Notes: generated by a model from the letters alone, not told the origin. Numbered from the stretch's first letter, positions 8,795-17,730 are shown. The stretch: 64,000 nt of DNA from Pseudomonas argentinensis (GCF_001839655.2 NZ_CP056087.1:4216001-4280000), one strand, 5' to 3'. Numbers and translations: made by a program.

Positions 8795-9914
8795 CGGTCA
8801 GCTCCCAGGTCGAGGCGCTGCGATTGCGACCGCTACGCTTGGCCTCATAGAGCGCCTGGTCGGCCCGGTGCAGGGCCTCATCGAGATTGTCGTGCATGGT
8901 CACCAGGGTCATTCCCACGGACAGGCTGAGATTGGGCACCTTAACATTAACCGGCTCGCATTCACTGAACGCTATGCGCAGACGCTCGCAGCAGGCCAGG
9001 AAGGAATCGGCATCGGTATCGGGTATCAGCAACACGAACTCCTCCCCTCCGTAGCGGGCGATCATGTCGCCCTCGCGCAGGCAGGCGCTGGCGACGCCGG
9101 CGAAGGCCTGCAGCACACGGTCGCCGGCGGCATGGCCGAAACGGTCATTGATGGTCTTGAAGTGATCCAGGTCGATCAGCGCCAGGCCATGCTGGCGAAG
9201 GGGCGTCAGGCCCTCCAGCGCCTGGGCGGCCATGCGCAGGAAATGCCGACGGTTGTACAGACCGGTGAGTTCGTCGGTGGCCACCATGTCCTCGAGCTGG
9301 CGCATCATGCCACGCAGGGTTTCCTGGTGCGCCTGCAGGGCGAAGCGACGTTTGCGCATGCGCTGGCGCATCTGCTGCATGTACCAGGCGAACAGGTTCA
9401 GCCAGGCCAGCACCAGGCCCAGCACGCAGATCTGCAGCACCGCCAGGCCGAGGTCGCGGGTGATACCCGCCTGGATCTCATAGAGGTTGACGGCCAGGAA
9501 GCTGACGAAGGCCAGGCACGCACAGCGAAAGAACACCCAGGTGCGCAGCTGGAACAGGCCGAACAGCATGGACATGGGATACACCACCAGCAACGTGCCG
9601 CGCCCGTGATCGAGCATGGCGACCAGCGCCGTGGTCAGCCCCAGGGCGACCAGCACCTGCACCTCGGTCAGGCTCGGGTCGCCGAAGCCCAGGTTACGGC
9701 CGCTGACGAACACCCCGAGAAACGCCATCTGGCTGCTGATGGCGGCGGCCAGCAGCAGGATGACCGCACTGCCGGGTACGCTGAACAGATCGCATGAATA
9801 GGCGACCAGTACGACGGAGGAGATCGACAGGTAGGTGGCCACGGCCATACCGAAGCGCTTGAGCAGCAGGCACTGCAGGGTATTTTTATTGATTTGCTGG
9901 TTGCTGGAGGTCAT
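8772..9914 (-). CDS. sadC: Membrane diguanylate cyclase SadC
   Basis: Makes c-di-GMP from two GTP. It has 380 residues: an N-terminal module with about five to six hydrophobic helices (residues 20-190), a short coiled linker, then a C-terminal GGDEF domain. The active-site motif is GGEEF (A-R-Y-G-G-E-E-F) and an RxxD inhibitory site (REGD) stands five residues upstream, so product inhibition is expected. I chose the ATG at 9912-9914 because a GGGAGGGAG ribosome site precedes it; the in-frame codons upstream lack one. In P. aeruginosa the equivalent gene (PA4332) promotes surface attachment and is a target of RsmA. A MITE-like repeat lies 60 bp upstream. Confidence 0.93.
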   Translation of the reverse strand: MTSSNQQINKNTLQCLLLKRFGMAVATYLSISSVVLVAYSCDLFSVPGSAVILLLAAAISSQMAFLGVFVSGRNLGFGDPSLTEVQVLVALGLTTALVAMLDHGRGTLLVVYPMSMLFGLFQLRTWVFFRCACLAFVSFLAVNLYEIQAGITRDLGLAVLQICVLGLVLAWLNLFAWYMQQMRQRMRKRRFALQAHQETLRGMMRQLEDMVATDELTGLYNRRHFLRMAAQALEGLTPLRQHGLALIDLDHFKTINDRFGHAAGDRVLQAFAGVASACLREGDMIARYGGEEFVLLIPDTDADSFLACCERLRIAFSECEPVNVKVPNLSLSVGMTLVTMHDNLDEALHRADQALYEAKRSGRNRSASTWELTDAPAATE

Positions 9915-9974
9915 GGGCTCCCTCCCATACTGGCAACTGGCCTCCACTCTAACCGTGCGCCATGAAAAAGCCTA

Positions 9975-10239
9975 GGGTCTGTTCCCGTTTCACGCACGGC
10001 CGCGCCGGAGCCAGTTTTTGCGCGAGGCAAGGCACGAGATGCGAAGTTTGGCGGGCCAAATGAGCCATCGAGTAACGCCGCATCGCGCAAAAACTGGCCC
10101 GGCCCTTTGGGTTGCGCGGGAAATGGCCTCCGCTGTCGTTGCAGGACTTGGCAAGGGAACGACCATTCCCTGCGTCCTGCGCCTAACCGGAGGCTATTTC
10201 TCGCAGCAACGCGGCTCGCGCTGAAACGGGAACAGACCC
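9975..10239. mobile_element. MITE-like element, copy 1
   Basis: A 265-bp non-coding element bounded by inverted termini GGGTCTGTTCCCGTTTCA and TGAAACGGGAACAGACCC, with TA on both outer sides as a likely target duplication. It contains no transposase. The interior also folds on itself (GCCAGTTTTTGCGCG near the left, CGCGCAAAAACTGGC in the middle). A second copy of the same family lies at 22820-23081 with long stretches of identity. It occupies most of the space between divergent sadC and fumA. Confidence 0.85.
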
Positions 10240-10376
10240 TAGTGACCTTATGGAGTTATCGCGGCCGTTCAACGGGTGTCCCGGGCGCCGCCCCCGCGGT
10301 ATACTGCCGCGCCTTTTAGAACGCGCCGGCAACGTTCCGGCATTTGAAGTTCCTGCCCTACAAGGGAGCGCCCCAC

Positions 10377-11900
10377 ATGACCGTGATCAAGCAAGACGAC
10401 CTGATCCAGAGCGTCGCCGACGCCCTGCAGTTCATCTCCTATTACCACCCCGTCGACTTCATCCAGGCGATGCACGAAGCCTACCTGAGGGAAGAATCGC
10501 CGGCCGCCCGCGACTCCATGGCGCAGATCCTCATCAACTCGCGCATGTGTGCCACCGGCCACCGCCCGATCTGCCAGGACACCGGCATCGTCACCGTATT
10601 CGTCAAAGTGGGTATGGACGTGCGCTGGGACGGCGCCACCATGAGCCTGGACGACATGATCAACGAAGGCGTACGCCGCGCCTACAACCTGCCGGAAAAC
10701 GTCCTGCGCGCCTCGATCCTGGCCGACCCGGCAGGTAGCCGCAAGAACACCAAGGACAACACCCCGGCGGTGATCCACTACTCCATCGTTCCTGGCGACA
10801 AGGTGGAAGTGGACGTCGCGGCCAAGGGCGGCGGCTCCGAGAACAAGTCGAAGATGGCCATGCTCAACCCCTCCGACTCCATTGTCGACTGGGTACTCAA
10901 GACCGTGCCGACCATGGGCGCTGGCTGGTGCCCGCCGGGCATGCTCGGCATCGGCATCGGCGGTACCGCCGAAAAGGCCGCGGTGATGGCCAAGGAAGTA
11001 CTCATGGAGCACATCGACATCCATGAACTGCAGGCCCGCGGCCCGCAGAACAAGATCGAAGAACTGCGTCTGGAGCTGTTCGAGAAGGTCAACCAGCTGG
11101 GCATCGGCGCCCAGGGCCTGGGCGGCCTGACCACCGTGCTCGACGTCAAGATCATGGATTACCCGACCCACGCCGCCTCCTTGCCGGTGTGCATGATCCC
11201 CAACTGCGCCGCCACTCGCCACGCCCACTTCGTGCTCGATGGCAGCGGCCCGGCCGAGCTGGAAGCGCCGCCCCTGGACGCCTACCCGGAAATCGTCTGG
11301 GAAGCCGGCCCGTCGGCGCGCCGCGTCGACCTCGACACTCTGACCCCGGAAGACGTGCAGAGCTGGAAGCCGGGTGAAACCATCCTGCTCAACGGCAAGA
11401 TGCTCACCGGCCGCGACGCCGCGCACAAGCGCATGGTCGAGATGCTCAACAAGGGTGAACAGCTGCCGGTCGACCTGAAAGGCCGCTTCATCTACTACGT
11501 GGGCCCGGTCGACCCGATCGGCGACGAAGTGGTTGGCCCGGCTGGCCCGACCACCGCCACGCGGATGGACAAGTTCACCCGGCAGATCCTCGAGCAGACC
11601 GGCCTGTTGGGCATGATCGGCAAATCCGAGCGCGGTCCAACCGCCATCGATGCCATCAAGGACAACAAGGCCGTGTACCTGATGGCCGTCGGTGGCGCCG
11701 CCTACCTGGTGGCCCAGGCGATCAAGAAGTCCAAGGTGCTGGCGTTCGCCGAGCTGGGCATGGAAGCGATCTACGAGTTCGAGGTCAAGGACATGCCGGT
11801 TACCGTCGCCGTCGACAGCAACGGCGAGTCGGTGCACATCACCGGCCCGGCAATCTGGAACAAGAAGATCGCCGAAAGCCTGGCGGTGGAAGTGCAGTAA
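10377..11900 (+). CDS. fumA: Class I (iron-sulfur) fumarate hydratase
   Basis: Interconverts fumarate and malate in the TCA cycle using an oxygen-sensitive [4Fe-4S] cluster. The protein has 507 residues, as in the P. aeruginosa homologue. The alpha part contains CQDTGIVTVFVKVG with a cluster cysteine; others are in MIPNCAATRH and the GWCPPGMLGIGIGG segment. The C-terminal beta part shows the GPTTATRMDKF motif. The start is the ATG at 10377 after a GGAG site; the upstream in-frame codons lie in the non-coding leader. Its promoter must sit in the 137 bp between the MITE-like element and the start. Confidence 0.95.
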   Translation: MTVIKQDDLIQSVADALQFISYYHPVDFIQAMHEAYLREESPAARDSMAQILINSRMCATGHRPICQDTGIVTVFVKVGMDVRWDGATMSLDDMINEGVRRAYNLPENVLRASILADPAGSRKNTKDNTPAVIHYSIVPGDKVEVDVAAKGGGSENKSKMAMLNPSDSIVDWVLKTVPTMGAGWCPPGMLGIGIGGTAEKAAVMAKEVLMEHIDIHELQARGPQNKIEELRLELFEKVNQLGIGAQGLGGLTTVLDVKIMDYPTHAASLPVCMIPNCAATRHAHFVLDGSGPAELEAPPLDAYPEIVWEAGPSARRVDLDTLTPEDVQSWKPGETILLNGKMLTGRDAAHKRMVEMLNKGEQLPVDLKGRFIYYVGPVDPIGDEVVGPAGPTTATRMDKFTRQILEQTGLLGMIGKSERGPTAIDAIKDNKAVYLMAVGGAAYLVAQAIKKSKVLAFAELGMEAIYEFEVKDMPVTVAVDSNGESVHITGPAIWNKKIAESLAVEVQ

Positions 11901-11902
11901 GA

Positions 11903-11985
11903 CAGCTACAAACTACAAACTACAAGCTGCGAGTAGGAGCGTTACGCGCTTTCACTTTCAGCTTGAGGCTTGTAGCTTGCAGCTC
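11903..11985. terminator. Inverted-repeat spacer between convergent fumA and receptor gene
   Basis: The short gap holds repeated CTACAAACTACAAACTACAAGCTG on one side and CAGCTTGAGGCTTGTAGCTTGCAG on the other, which can pair into an imperfect stem. It likely ends transcription from both sides. There is no long T run, so a role as bidirectional terminator is only inferred. Confidence 0.45.
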
Positions 11986-11987
11986 AC

Positions 11988-14423
11988 CTAGAACTCCAGG
12001 GTGCTGGAGAGCTGCAGCTGGCGCGGCTCGCCAACCGAGACGGCGAGGTTGTTCACCGACGAGCTGTAGTAGGTCTTGTCGAACAGGTTCTTCAGGTTGA
12101 GCTGCAGCTTGAGCTTGCTGTCGCCCAGGCGGGTGTCGTAGCTGGTGAAGGCATCGGCCACGGTGTAGGACGGCAAGGTGAAGCTGTTGGCCGCATCGCC
12201 TTCCCGGTCACCCACGTAGCGAGCCCCCACACCGGCGCGCACACGGTCCGCACCGAACAGCTGACCGAAGTCGTAGACGCCATACAGCGACGCGGTGTGT
12301 CGGGCGACGTTCTGCAGGCCATTGCCCTTGAGTTCCGGGTCCTTTGTCACTTCGGCATCGGTAAAGGCGTAGGTGCCGATCAGGCTGAGGTCGTCGGTCA
12401 GTTGCCCGGTCACGTCCAGCTCGACACCGCGGGAGCGCACTTCGCCCGCACCGGTGGCAAAGGTTTCACCGCCCACGGTCTGGGTCACCAGCACGTTCTC
12501 CTTGACGATATCGAACAGCGCCAGGGTGCCGGTGATGCGTCCGGGCCTATCCAGCTTGGCGCCGACTTCCCAGCTCTTGCCCTCCTCCGGCGGCACGCCG
12601 TTGATGGAGGCGCCATTGGTCAGCGGTGCGATGGTCGAGTTGGGCTTGAACGACTCGGTGTAACCGCCATACAGCGACAGCTCGTCGTTGAGTTTGTACA
12701 CCAGGCCGACACGCGGCACCCAGAGCTGGCCATCGATATCGGTGTTCTTGTTGAACGGCCGGCCGCGCCCGGACATCTGGTCATAGAGCTGATAGCGGGC
12801 GCCGGCGACGAAGATCCACTGCTCGCCCAAGTGCACCGAATCCTGGAAGAACGCCGACTGGGTGACCACCCGATCGGTCTGGTCGCTGTCGCTGGCAACC
12901 ACCGTTGTCGGTACCGGCACGTTGCCATAGACCGGGTTGAACGGGTCGAAACGGACGGCGGTGTTCTGGCGCAGCAGGTCCTCACGGTAGAACTTGCGGT
13001 ATTCGTGGTCCACGCCCATCAACAGGTCGTGCTGCATGCCGCCAAGCTGCACCGTGCCATCCAGATCGAAGGTGGCGAAGTGCGAGGTGCTGACGGCTCC
13101 GCGGGTGCCATCCAGGCGGCGGACGTAGTCGTTGCTGGTTTGCGAGGCGGGCTCACGGAAGATCCGCGCCTGATAATCGTCGTAGCGGTCACGGTTGTAG
13201 CTGTAAGCGAAGTGCGCTTTCCAGTCTTCGTTGAGCTGATGCGACAGGTCGAAGAGGGTCAGGTGCGAGCGGCCATCGGTGATGTTGTAGGCCTCGTCCA
13301 GTCGGCGCTCGGCGGGAATGTCCAGCGGCTTGCCGTTACGGAAGATGGTGCCGCGATCGAACGGCACCGAATACTCGCGGTACTCGTGGCTGAGGGTCAC
13401 CGTGGTGTCTTCGCCGTACCAGGCCAGCGAGGGCGCGAAGGTCTTGTCGCGGTTGGTGCCGAAACTGCGCCAGTAGTCGGCGTCGTCATAATCGGCGACC
13501 AGGCGGTAAGCCAGGCCGGTTTCGCCCAGCGGGCCGGTGACATCCAGGGTGCCGCCGCTGCCGTTCTTGCCATGGCCGTAGGTTGAAGCCCGACCGGTGA
13601 CGGCGCGGTAGCTCTCCAGCTGCGGCTTCTTGCTCACCACGTTGATCACGCCGCCCGGATCGAGAATGCCGTAGAGCATCGACGACGGCCCCTTGAGCAC
13701 TTCGACGCGCTCGGCAGTGGCGGTGAAGTTGCGGCCCTGGATGGTGCGCATGCCGTCGCGCAGGATAGAGCCATCGCGGTTGTCACCAAAGCCACGCTTC
13801 ATCACCGCATCCAGGGTGCCACCCAGGGTATTGGATTGGGTGATGCCGCTGACGTTGGCCAGCGCCTCGTCGAGGGTCTGCGGCTGCTGATCCTGCAGCG
13901 CCTGGGCCGGCACCACGGCGACGGCCTGGGGGATCTCCAGCAGCGGCGTATCGCTGCGGGTCAGCGAGGTGGTTTCCGGCGGCTGGTAGCTGGCGCTCGA
14001 CGTGCGCTGCGACTGGATGTTCACCGCGCCCAGACTCACCGCGCCGTCAGCGGGCAGCGCCTGCAAGGTCACGGTGTTAGCGCCTGCTCGGCCGAAGGTG
14101 AAGCCGGAGCCGGCCAGCAACCGGGCAAGCGCCTGCTCGGCGCTCATGCGCCCCTGCAAGGCCGGCGCCTGCACGCTGTAAGGCGCGTCGTCGGTGTACA
14201 CCACGTTGAGGCCGGTGGTGCGGCTGAACGCGTCGAGCGCCTGGGGCAATGGCTGGGCGGCGATGGCGAAGGCGTAGGTCGCGGCCTGATCGGCAGAGGC
14301 CTGGGCCAGCACGCCCGGTGCCAGGGGCAGCAGCGACGTGCCCAGCAGCCAGGTGGCCAGGCCGAGGTGTTTCAGGGCAGCATCCTGTCGGCGCTTGATG
14401 CGGTGATTCATGATGTTCTTCAT
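11988..14423 (-). CDS. TonB-dependent siderophore receptor with N-terminal signalling domain
   Basis: An 811-residue outer-membrane transporter. A signal peptide ends near ALA/Q (about residue 41). A secretin/TonB N-terminal (STN) domain follows at about 48-115 (SRTTGLNVVYTDDAPY region), then the plug with a TonB box-like segment and GDNRDGSILRDGMRT near residue 215, and a 22-strand barrel ending in Phe (LSSTLEF). STN-bearing receptors transmit siderophore binding to a FecR-type anti-sigma factor, and just such a pair is encoded upstream. The size and type are close to FoxA/FiuA hydroxamate receptors, but the ligand cannot be named from sequence. Confidence 0.92.
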   Translation of the reverse strand: MKNIMNHRIKRRQDAALKHLGLATWLLGTSLLPLAPGVLAQASADQAATYAFAIAAQPLPQALDAFSRTTGLNVVYTDDAPYSVQAPALQGRMSAEQALARLLAGSGFTFGRAGANTVTLQALPADGAVSLGAVNIQSQRTSSASYQPPETTSLTRSDTPLLEIPQAVAVVPAQALQDQQPQTLDEALANVSGITQSNTLGGTLDAVMKRGFGDNRDGSILRDGMRTIQGRNFTATAERVEVLKGPSSMLYGILDPGGVINVVSKKPQLESYRAVTGRASTYGHGKNGSGGTLDVTGPLGETGLAYRLVADYDDADYWRSFGTNRDKTFAPSLAWYGEDTTVTLSHEYREYSVPFDRGTIFRNGKPLDIPAERRLDEAYNITDGRSHLTLFDLSHQLNEDWKAHFAYSYNRDRYDDYQARIFREPASQTSNDYVRRLDGTRGAVSTSHFATFDLDGTVQLGGMQHDLLMGVDHEYRKFYREDLLRQNTAVRFDPFNPVYGNVPVPTTVVASDSDQTDRVVTQSAFFQDSVHLGEQWIFVAGARYQLYDQMSGRGRPFNKNTDIDGQLWVPRVGLVYKLNDELSLYGGYTESFKPNSTIAPLTNGASINGVPPEEGKSWEVGAKLDRPGRITGTLALFDIVKENVLVTQTVGGETFATGAGEVRSRGVELDVTGQLTDDLSLIGTYAFTDAEVTKDPELKGNGLQNVARHTASLYGVYDFGQLFGADRVRAGVGARYVGDREGDAANSFTLPSYTVADAFTSYDTRLGDSKLKLQLNLKNLFDKTYYSSSVNNLAVSVGEPRQLQLSSTLEF

Positions 14424-14499
14424 CCCGGGGGCTGCTCAGTGCGAAAAAGTCGCATTCACAGCACTACACGGATGCCACCTGCACGTACCTCACCCCTGC

Positions 14500-14516
14500 C
14501 TGAAAATATTTTTCAG
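14500..14516. promoter_or_regulatory. A/T-rich inverted repeat at the fecR stop codon
   Basis: CTGAAAA-TAT-TTTTCAG overlaps the last codons of the FecR gene, 77 bp before the receptor start. It could be a short attenuating hairpin or an operator that separates receptor expression from the sigma/anti-sigma pair. Its role is inferred only from position. Confidence 0.3.
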
Positions 14517-15493
14517 CGCAGGATGATCAGCCGCCCCAGCACCCTGTGCTGCTCGAAGCCGACCACGCCCTGCAGGGCATCGAGAATCGCCCCGGGATCC
14601 TGGCTGGCGAAGCTGCCGCTGACTCGCTTGCCGCGCAGCTCGTCGTTGAGCAGCACGATGCGTCCCGGGTGATAACGGCGCAGCTCATCGAGCACCTCGC
14701 CCAGGGGCGCGCGGTAGAAACTCAGGCGGCCATCGCGCCAGGCGGTCAGGGCACTGGTATCGACGGCCAGGGGATTGCCGCTGACGCCATCGGCATAACT
14801 GACCTGCTGATCGGCCGTCAGCACCCGAGGCGCCTCCAACGGCCCGCCGCGCACCGCCACCCGCCCCTGCAGCACCGACACCCGGGCGCCCTCGCCCAGG
14901 CGGCGCACCTCGAAACGGGTGCCGAGCACCCGCGCCTCGCCACCGGCCGCGGCGACGGTAAAGGGAATCACCCCCGCAACCACGCTGAAGTACGCTGCGC
15001 CGCGGCGCAGCTCCACATGGCGTTCGCCCGCGCTGTAGCGCACGGCGATGGCGCTGTCGGCGTCCAGCACCACGCTCGAGCCATCGGCCATGGTTACGCT
15101 GCGCACCTCGCCCGGCGCCGACACCCAGTCCGCGCCCAGGTCATCGGCCCAGCGCAGCGGCTGCCAGCCGCCGGCCCATACCACCAGCAGCAGGCAGGCG
15201 GCCATCGCCAGGGTCGGCGCCCAGTACCGGCGGGTGCTCCCAGGCGGGCGCAGATACTGCTGCAGGGCCGCGGCGTCTTCATCGGCCAGCAGCTGGGCGG
15301 CCGGGCGGCTCAGGTGCCAGAGCGCCTGCATGCGTACGAAGGTGTCGACATGCTCGGGGGCGGCGGCCAGCCAGCGCTCGAAAGCCATCTGCACGGCATC
15401 GCCGGGCTGCCCCTGCAGGCGGCCGAGCCACAGCCAGGCGTCCTGTTCGATGCGCGATAGCGGCTCTTGCTGCCGATAGGTTGGCTGACTCAT
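14513..15493 (-). CDS. FecR-family anti-sigma / sigma regulator
   Basis: A 326-residue inner-membrane regulator. The cytoplasmic N-terminal domain (about 1-80, with DAWLWLGRLQG and a segment with FERWLAAAPEHVDTF) is the sigma-binding DUF4880 type. One membrane helix follows at about 93-110 (MAACLLLVVWAGG). The periplasmic FecR domain (about 125-220; TMADGSSVVLDADSA) and a C-terminal STN-contacting domain complete it. Its start overlaps the sigma factor stop (ATGA), and the receptor gene follows 89 bp downstream, so the three form a cell-surface signalling unit like FecI-FecR-FecA. Confidence 0.93.
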   Translation of the reverse strand: MSQPTYRQQEPLSRIEQDAWLWLGRLQGQPGDAVQMAFERWLAAAPEHVDTFVRMQALWHLSRPAAQLLADEDAAALQQYLRPPGSTRRYWAPTLAMAACLLLVVWAGGWQPLRWADDLGADWVSAPGEVRSVTMADGSSVVLDADSAIAVRYSAGERHVELRRGAAYFSVVAGVIPFTVAAAGGEARVLGTRFEVRRLGEGARVSVLQGRVAVRGGPLEAPRVLTADQQVSYADGVSGNPLAVDTSALTAWRDGRLSFYRAPLGEVLDELRRYHPGRIVLLNDELRGKRVSGSFASQDPGAILDALQGVVGFEQHRVLGRLIILR

Positions 15494-16077
15494 GGCGCGA
15501 CGCTTCCGTGTGAAGGGACGGCCGGCGTATCGACGACGCTGGCCTTGCAGGCTTGCAGGGCGCGCATCATATGTTTTTCCACCGCGCTCTGGGAAAGCGC
15601 CATGCCGCGGGCGATCTGCCCGTAGGTCTGGCCGTGGATGCGGTTGAGCAGAAAGATATGCCGGGTGCGCTCCGGCAACGCCCGCAAGGCCGCCTCGACG
15701 CGGCGCAGATCACTGCCCGCCTCCAGGGCCGCATCCGGTGAAAGGCTAGAGTCGCCACGCTGCTCGGGCAGCAGGCCCGCCTCGCTACGGGTGCGTGCGT
15801 CCTCGCTGCGCAGGTGGTCGATGGCCAGATTATGGGCACTGCGGATCAGGTAGCTGCCCAGGTCTTCGAGGGGTGCACCGGGCCGCCGCCAGAAGCGCAG
15901 AAACAGCTCCTGCAGCAGATCCGCCGCAGTCGCCCTGCAGCCGACGCGCCGGCGCAATACCGCCTCCATCTGTTCACGACGGGCGAGAAAGGTGCGCAGG
16001 AACGCGTCAGGTTGCACCGGTTCCGTCACGGACGGATCGGGCTGGCGAGGTTCGGGCGAGGACGGGAGATCGACCAT
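15490..16077 (-). CDS. ECF sigma factor, FecI type
   Basis: A 195-residue RNA polymerase sigma factor. Region 2 (AADLLQELFLRFWRR to NLAIDHLRSE) and region 4 (LPERTRHIFLLNRIHGQTYG, then a helix-turn-helix ending SQSAVEKHMMRAL) are both evident. It should drive the downstream receptor gene when the siderophore is bound. I chose the ATG at 16075-16077 because a Fur box lies about 50 bp upstream and the longer frame runs antisense to the DUF1028 gene. The last 4 bases overlap fecR. Confidence 0.93.
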   Translation of the reverse strand: MVDLPSSPEPRQPDPSVTEPVQPDAFLRTFLARREQMEAVLRRRVGCRATAADLLQELFLRFWRRPGAPLEDLGSYLIRSAHNLAIDHLRSEDARTRSEAGLLPEQRGDSSLSPDAALEAGSDLRRVEAALRALPERTRHIFLLNRIHGQTYGQIARGMALSQSAVEKHMMRALQACKASVVDTPAVPSHGSVAP

Positions 16078-16127
16078 GTAAACGGCTGCTCGTGGCGATA
16101 CGGACAGAAACGAAGCGGCAAAATAGC

Positions 16128-16146
16128 GAATGATAATGCTTATCAA
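16128..16146. promoter_or_regulatory. Fur box
   Basis: GAATGATAATGCTTATCAA matches the 19-bp Fur consensus GATAATGATAATCATTATC at most positions and is itself nearly palindromic. It lies about 50 bp upstream of the ECF sigma start, so iron should repress the operon. The DUF1028 gene diverges 77 bp on the other side and might share control. Confidence 0.8.
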
Positions 16147-16222
16147 CAAATACCGATACACGACACGCGGAACGATCACCCGCGGGACGGGGCCTAAGCC
16201 ACACGCGCACACAGGAGCCGCC

Positions 16223-16897
16223 ATGACCTTTTCCATCGTTGCCCGCTGCCCGAGAACCGGCCAGTTCGGCGTTGCCGCCGCCACCGCCATGCCCGCCGTG
16301 GGCAAATTGCTCAGCCATGCCGCCGCTGGCGCAGGTGCCGTGGCGACCCAGGCCCAGGTCAACCCGTACCTGGGGCTCGACGGCCTGGCGCTGCTGCGCG
16401 CGGGCCATTCGGCGCCTGCCGCCTTGAAGCAGCTGATGGACACCGACCCCTGCATGCAGCTGCGCCAGTTGGCGCTGATCGACCGTAACGGCGACAGCGT
16501 GTGCTGGACGGGCAGTGAATGCATTCCCTGGGCCGGCTCGCTGTCCGGCGAGCAGTTCTCGGTGCAGGGCAACCGCCTGGCCGGCCCGCAGGTGCTCGAT
16601 GCCGTCGCCGATGCCTTTCGCCTGGGTGAGGAGCGGCCGCTGGTCGAGCGCCTGATCGACGCCCTGGAAGCGGGCGATGACCGTGGCGGCGATCGCGAAG
16701 GCGAGTCCTCGGCGGTGATCTATATCGTCGATCGCGAGGAATATCCGCTGTGGGACATTCGCGTCGACCACCATCTCGACCCGGTCGCCGAGCTGTGGCG
16801 CCTGCACGCCGTGTTCGCCCGCGACGTGCTGCCGGAAATCCTCGCCATGCCCACCCGCGACAATCCGGCGGGCAAGGCAGCCGAAGATTCGGTCTGA
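16223..16897 (+). CDS. DUF1028 family Ntn-hydrolase-like protein
   Basis: A 224-residue protein beginning MTFSIVARCPRTGQFGVAA, the diagnostic start of the DUF1028 family, with SSAVIYIVDRE and an Asp-rich end. Family members have an N-terminal-nucleophile hydrolase fold, and their substrate is unsettled. The ATG at 16223 follows a well placed AGGAG; a longer reading would overlap the Fur box. It is followed 117 bp later by a cysteine hydrolase gene on the same strand, and the pair may act on the same amide-containing compound (inference). Confidence 0.85.
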   Translation: MTFSIVARCPRTGQFGVAAATAMPAVGKLLSHAAAGAGAVATQAQVNPYLGLDGLALLRAGHSAPAALKQLMDTDPCMQLRQLALIDRNGDSVCWTGSECIPWAGSLSGEQFSVQGNRLAGPQVLDAVADAFRLGEERPLVERLIDALEAGDDRGGDREGESSAVIYIVDREEYPLWDIRVDHHLDPVAELWRLHAVFARDVLPEILAMPTRDNPAGKAAEDSV

Positions 16898-17014
16898 GAT
16901 GGTCCCAATCGTGGCTCGGGGTGAGTGTCGCACCACCCGCCCCCGCCTCCTGCACCTCCCGCTTTGGCAGCGGGCGGGTTAATGTGGGGGACGTCCCTTA
17001 TCACGGAAACCAAC

Positions 17015-17563
17015 ATGAGCAAGCGCGCCCTGATCCTGATCGATATCCAGAACGACTACTTCACCGGCGGCAAGTGGTCGCTGCATGGCATGGACAGCGC
17101 CGCCGGCAATGCCGCGCGCGTTCTGGCCGCCGCGCGCTCTGCCGGTGATACGGTGGTGCATGTGCGCCATGAGTTCGAAAGCGCCGACGCACCGTTCTTC
17201 GCGCCCGGCTCCAGCGGTGCGCAGATCCACAGCGATGTGAAGCCGCTGGCCGGCGAGCCGGTTGTGCTCAAGCACAAGGTCAATGCGTTTCTCGGTACGG
17301 ATCTGAAAGCGCAGCTGGACAAGGCCGGCGTGCAGGAGGTCACCCTGGTCGGCGCCATGAGCCATATGTGCATCGACGCCGCGGCCCGCGCGAGCGCCGA
17401 TTTCGGTTACGCCACCACGGTGATCCACGATGCCTGCGCGACCCGTGATCAGGAATTCGCAGGCCAGCAGGTGCCGGCCGCGCAGGTGCAGGCGGCCTAT
17501 ATGGCGGCCCTGGCATTTGCCTATGCGACGGTGGTGTCGGCCGAGCAGTATCTGGCGGGCTGA
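17015..17563 (+). CDS. Isochorismatase-family cysteine hydrolase
   Basis: A 182-residue cytoplasmic hydrolase. The catalytic triad of the family is visible: Asp10 in LILIDIQNDYF, Lys in VLKHKVNAF (about 91) and Cys in GAMSHMCIDAAARA (about 117). It is nicotinamidase/isochorismatase-like and probably cleaves a small amide or carbamoyl compound. The start is the ATG at 17015; the in-frame extension upstream is the gap after the DUF1028 gene. The exact substrate is unknown. Confidence 0.88.
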   Translation: MSKRALILIDIQNDYFTGGKWSLHGMDSAAGNAARVLAAARSAGDTVVHVRHEFESADAPFFAPGSSGAQIHSDVKPLAGEPVVLKHKVNAFLGTDLKAQLDKAGVQEVTLVGAMSHMCIDAAARASADFGYATTVIHDACATRDQEFAGQQVPAAQVQAAYMAALAFAYATVVSAEQYLAG

Positions 17564-17612
17564 ACAGCTATCGGCCAAAGCCCGCGAGCCAGCATCAGGC
17601 AGCGCCTGCATG

Positions 17613-17676
17613 TGTGGGAGCGCGCCATGCGCGCGATATCACGGGCATGGATCAGGCACCCCCGCCCGTTCCCACA
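17613..17676. repeat. REPIN (paired REP elements)
   Basis: A 64-bp element with inverted ends TGTGGGAGCG and CCCGTTCCCACA and a GATATCACGGGCATGGA middle. It shares its layout, length and middle with the element at 34152-34215, so both are REP doublets of the type mobilised by RAYT proteins. Confidence 0.85.
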
Positions 17677-17682
17677 TGAGAA

Positions 17683-17725
17683 CGGGTCGTTGGCGACACC
17701 GCAGGGTTTAACTAGCGACGACCCG
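17683..17725. terminator. Possible terminator after metE
   Basis: CGGGTCGT (17683) pairs with ACGACCCG (17718) across a 27-nt loop, 6 bp beyond the metE stop. There is no T run, so it may act only as a transcript-stabilising stem. Confidence 0.35.
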
Positions 17726-17730
17726 AAATC

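Noticed and set aside
10269..11837. Long minus-strand frame opposite fumA
   Set aside because: Antisense shadow of a well conserved fumarase; no family resemblance.
12297..13586. Plus-strand frame opposite the TonB receptor
   Set aside because: Antisense shadow of the receptor barrel.
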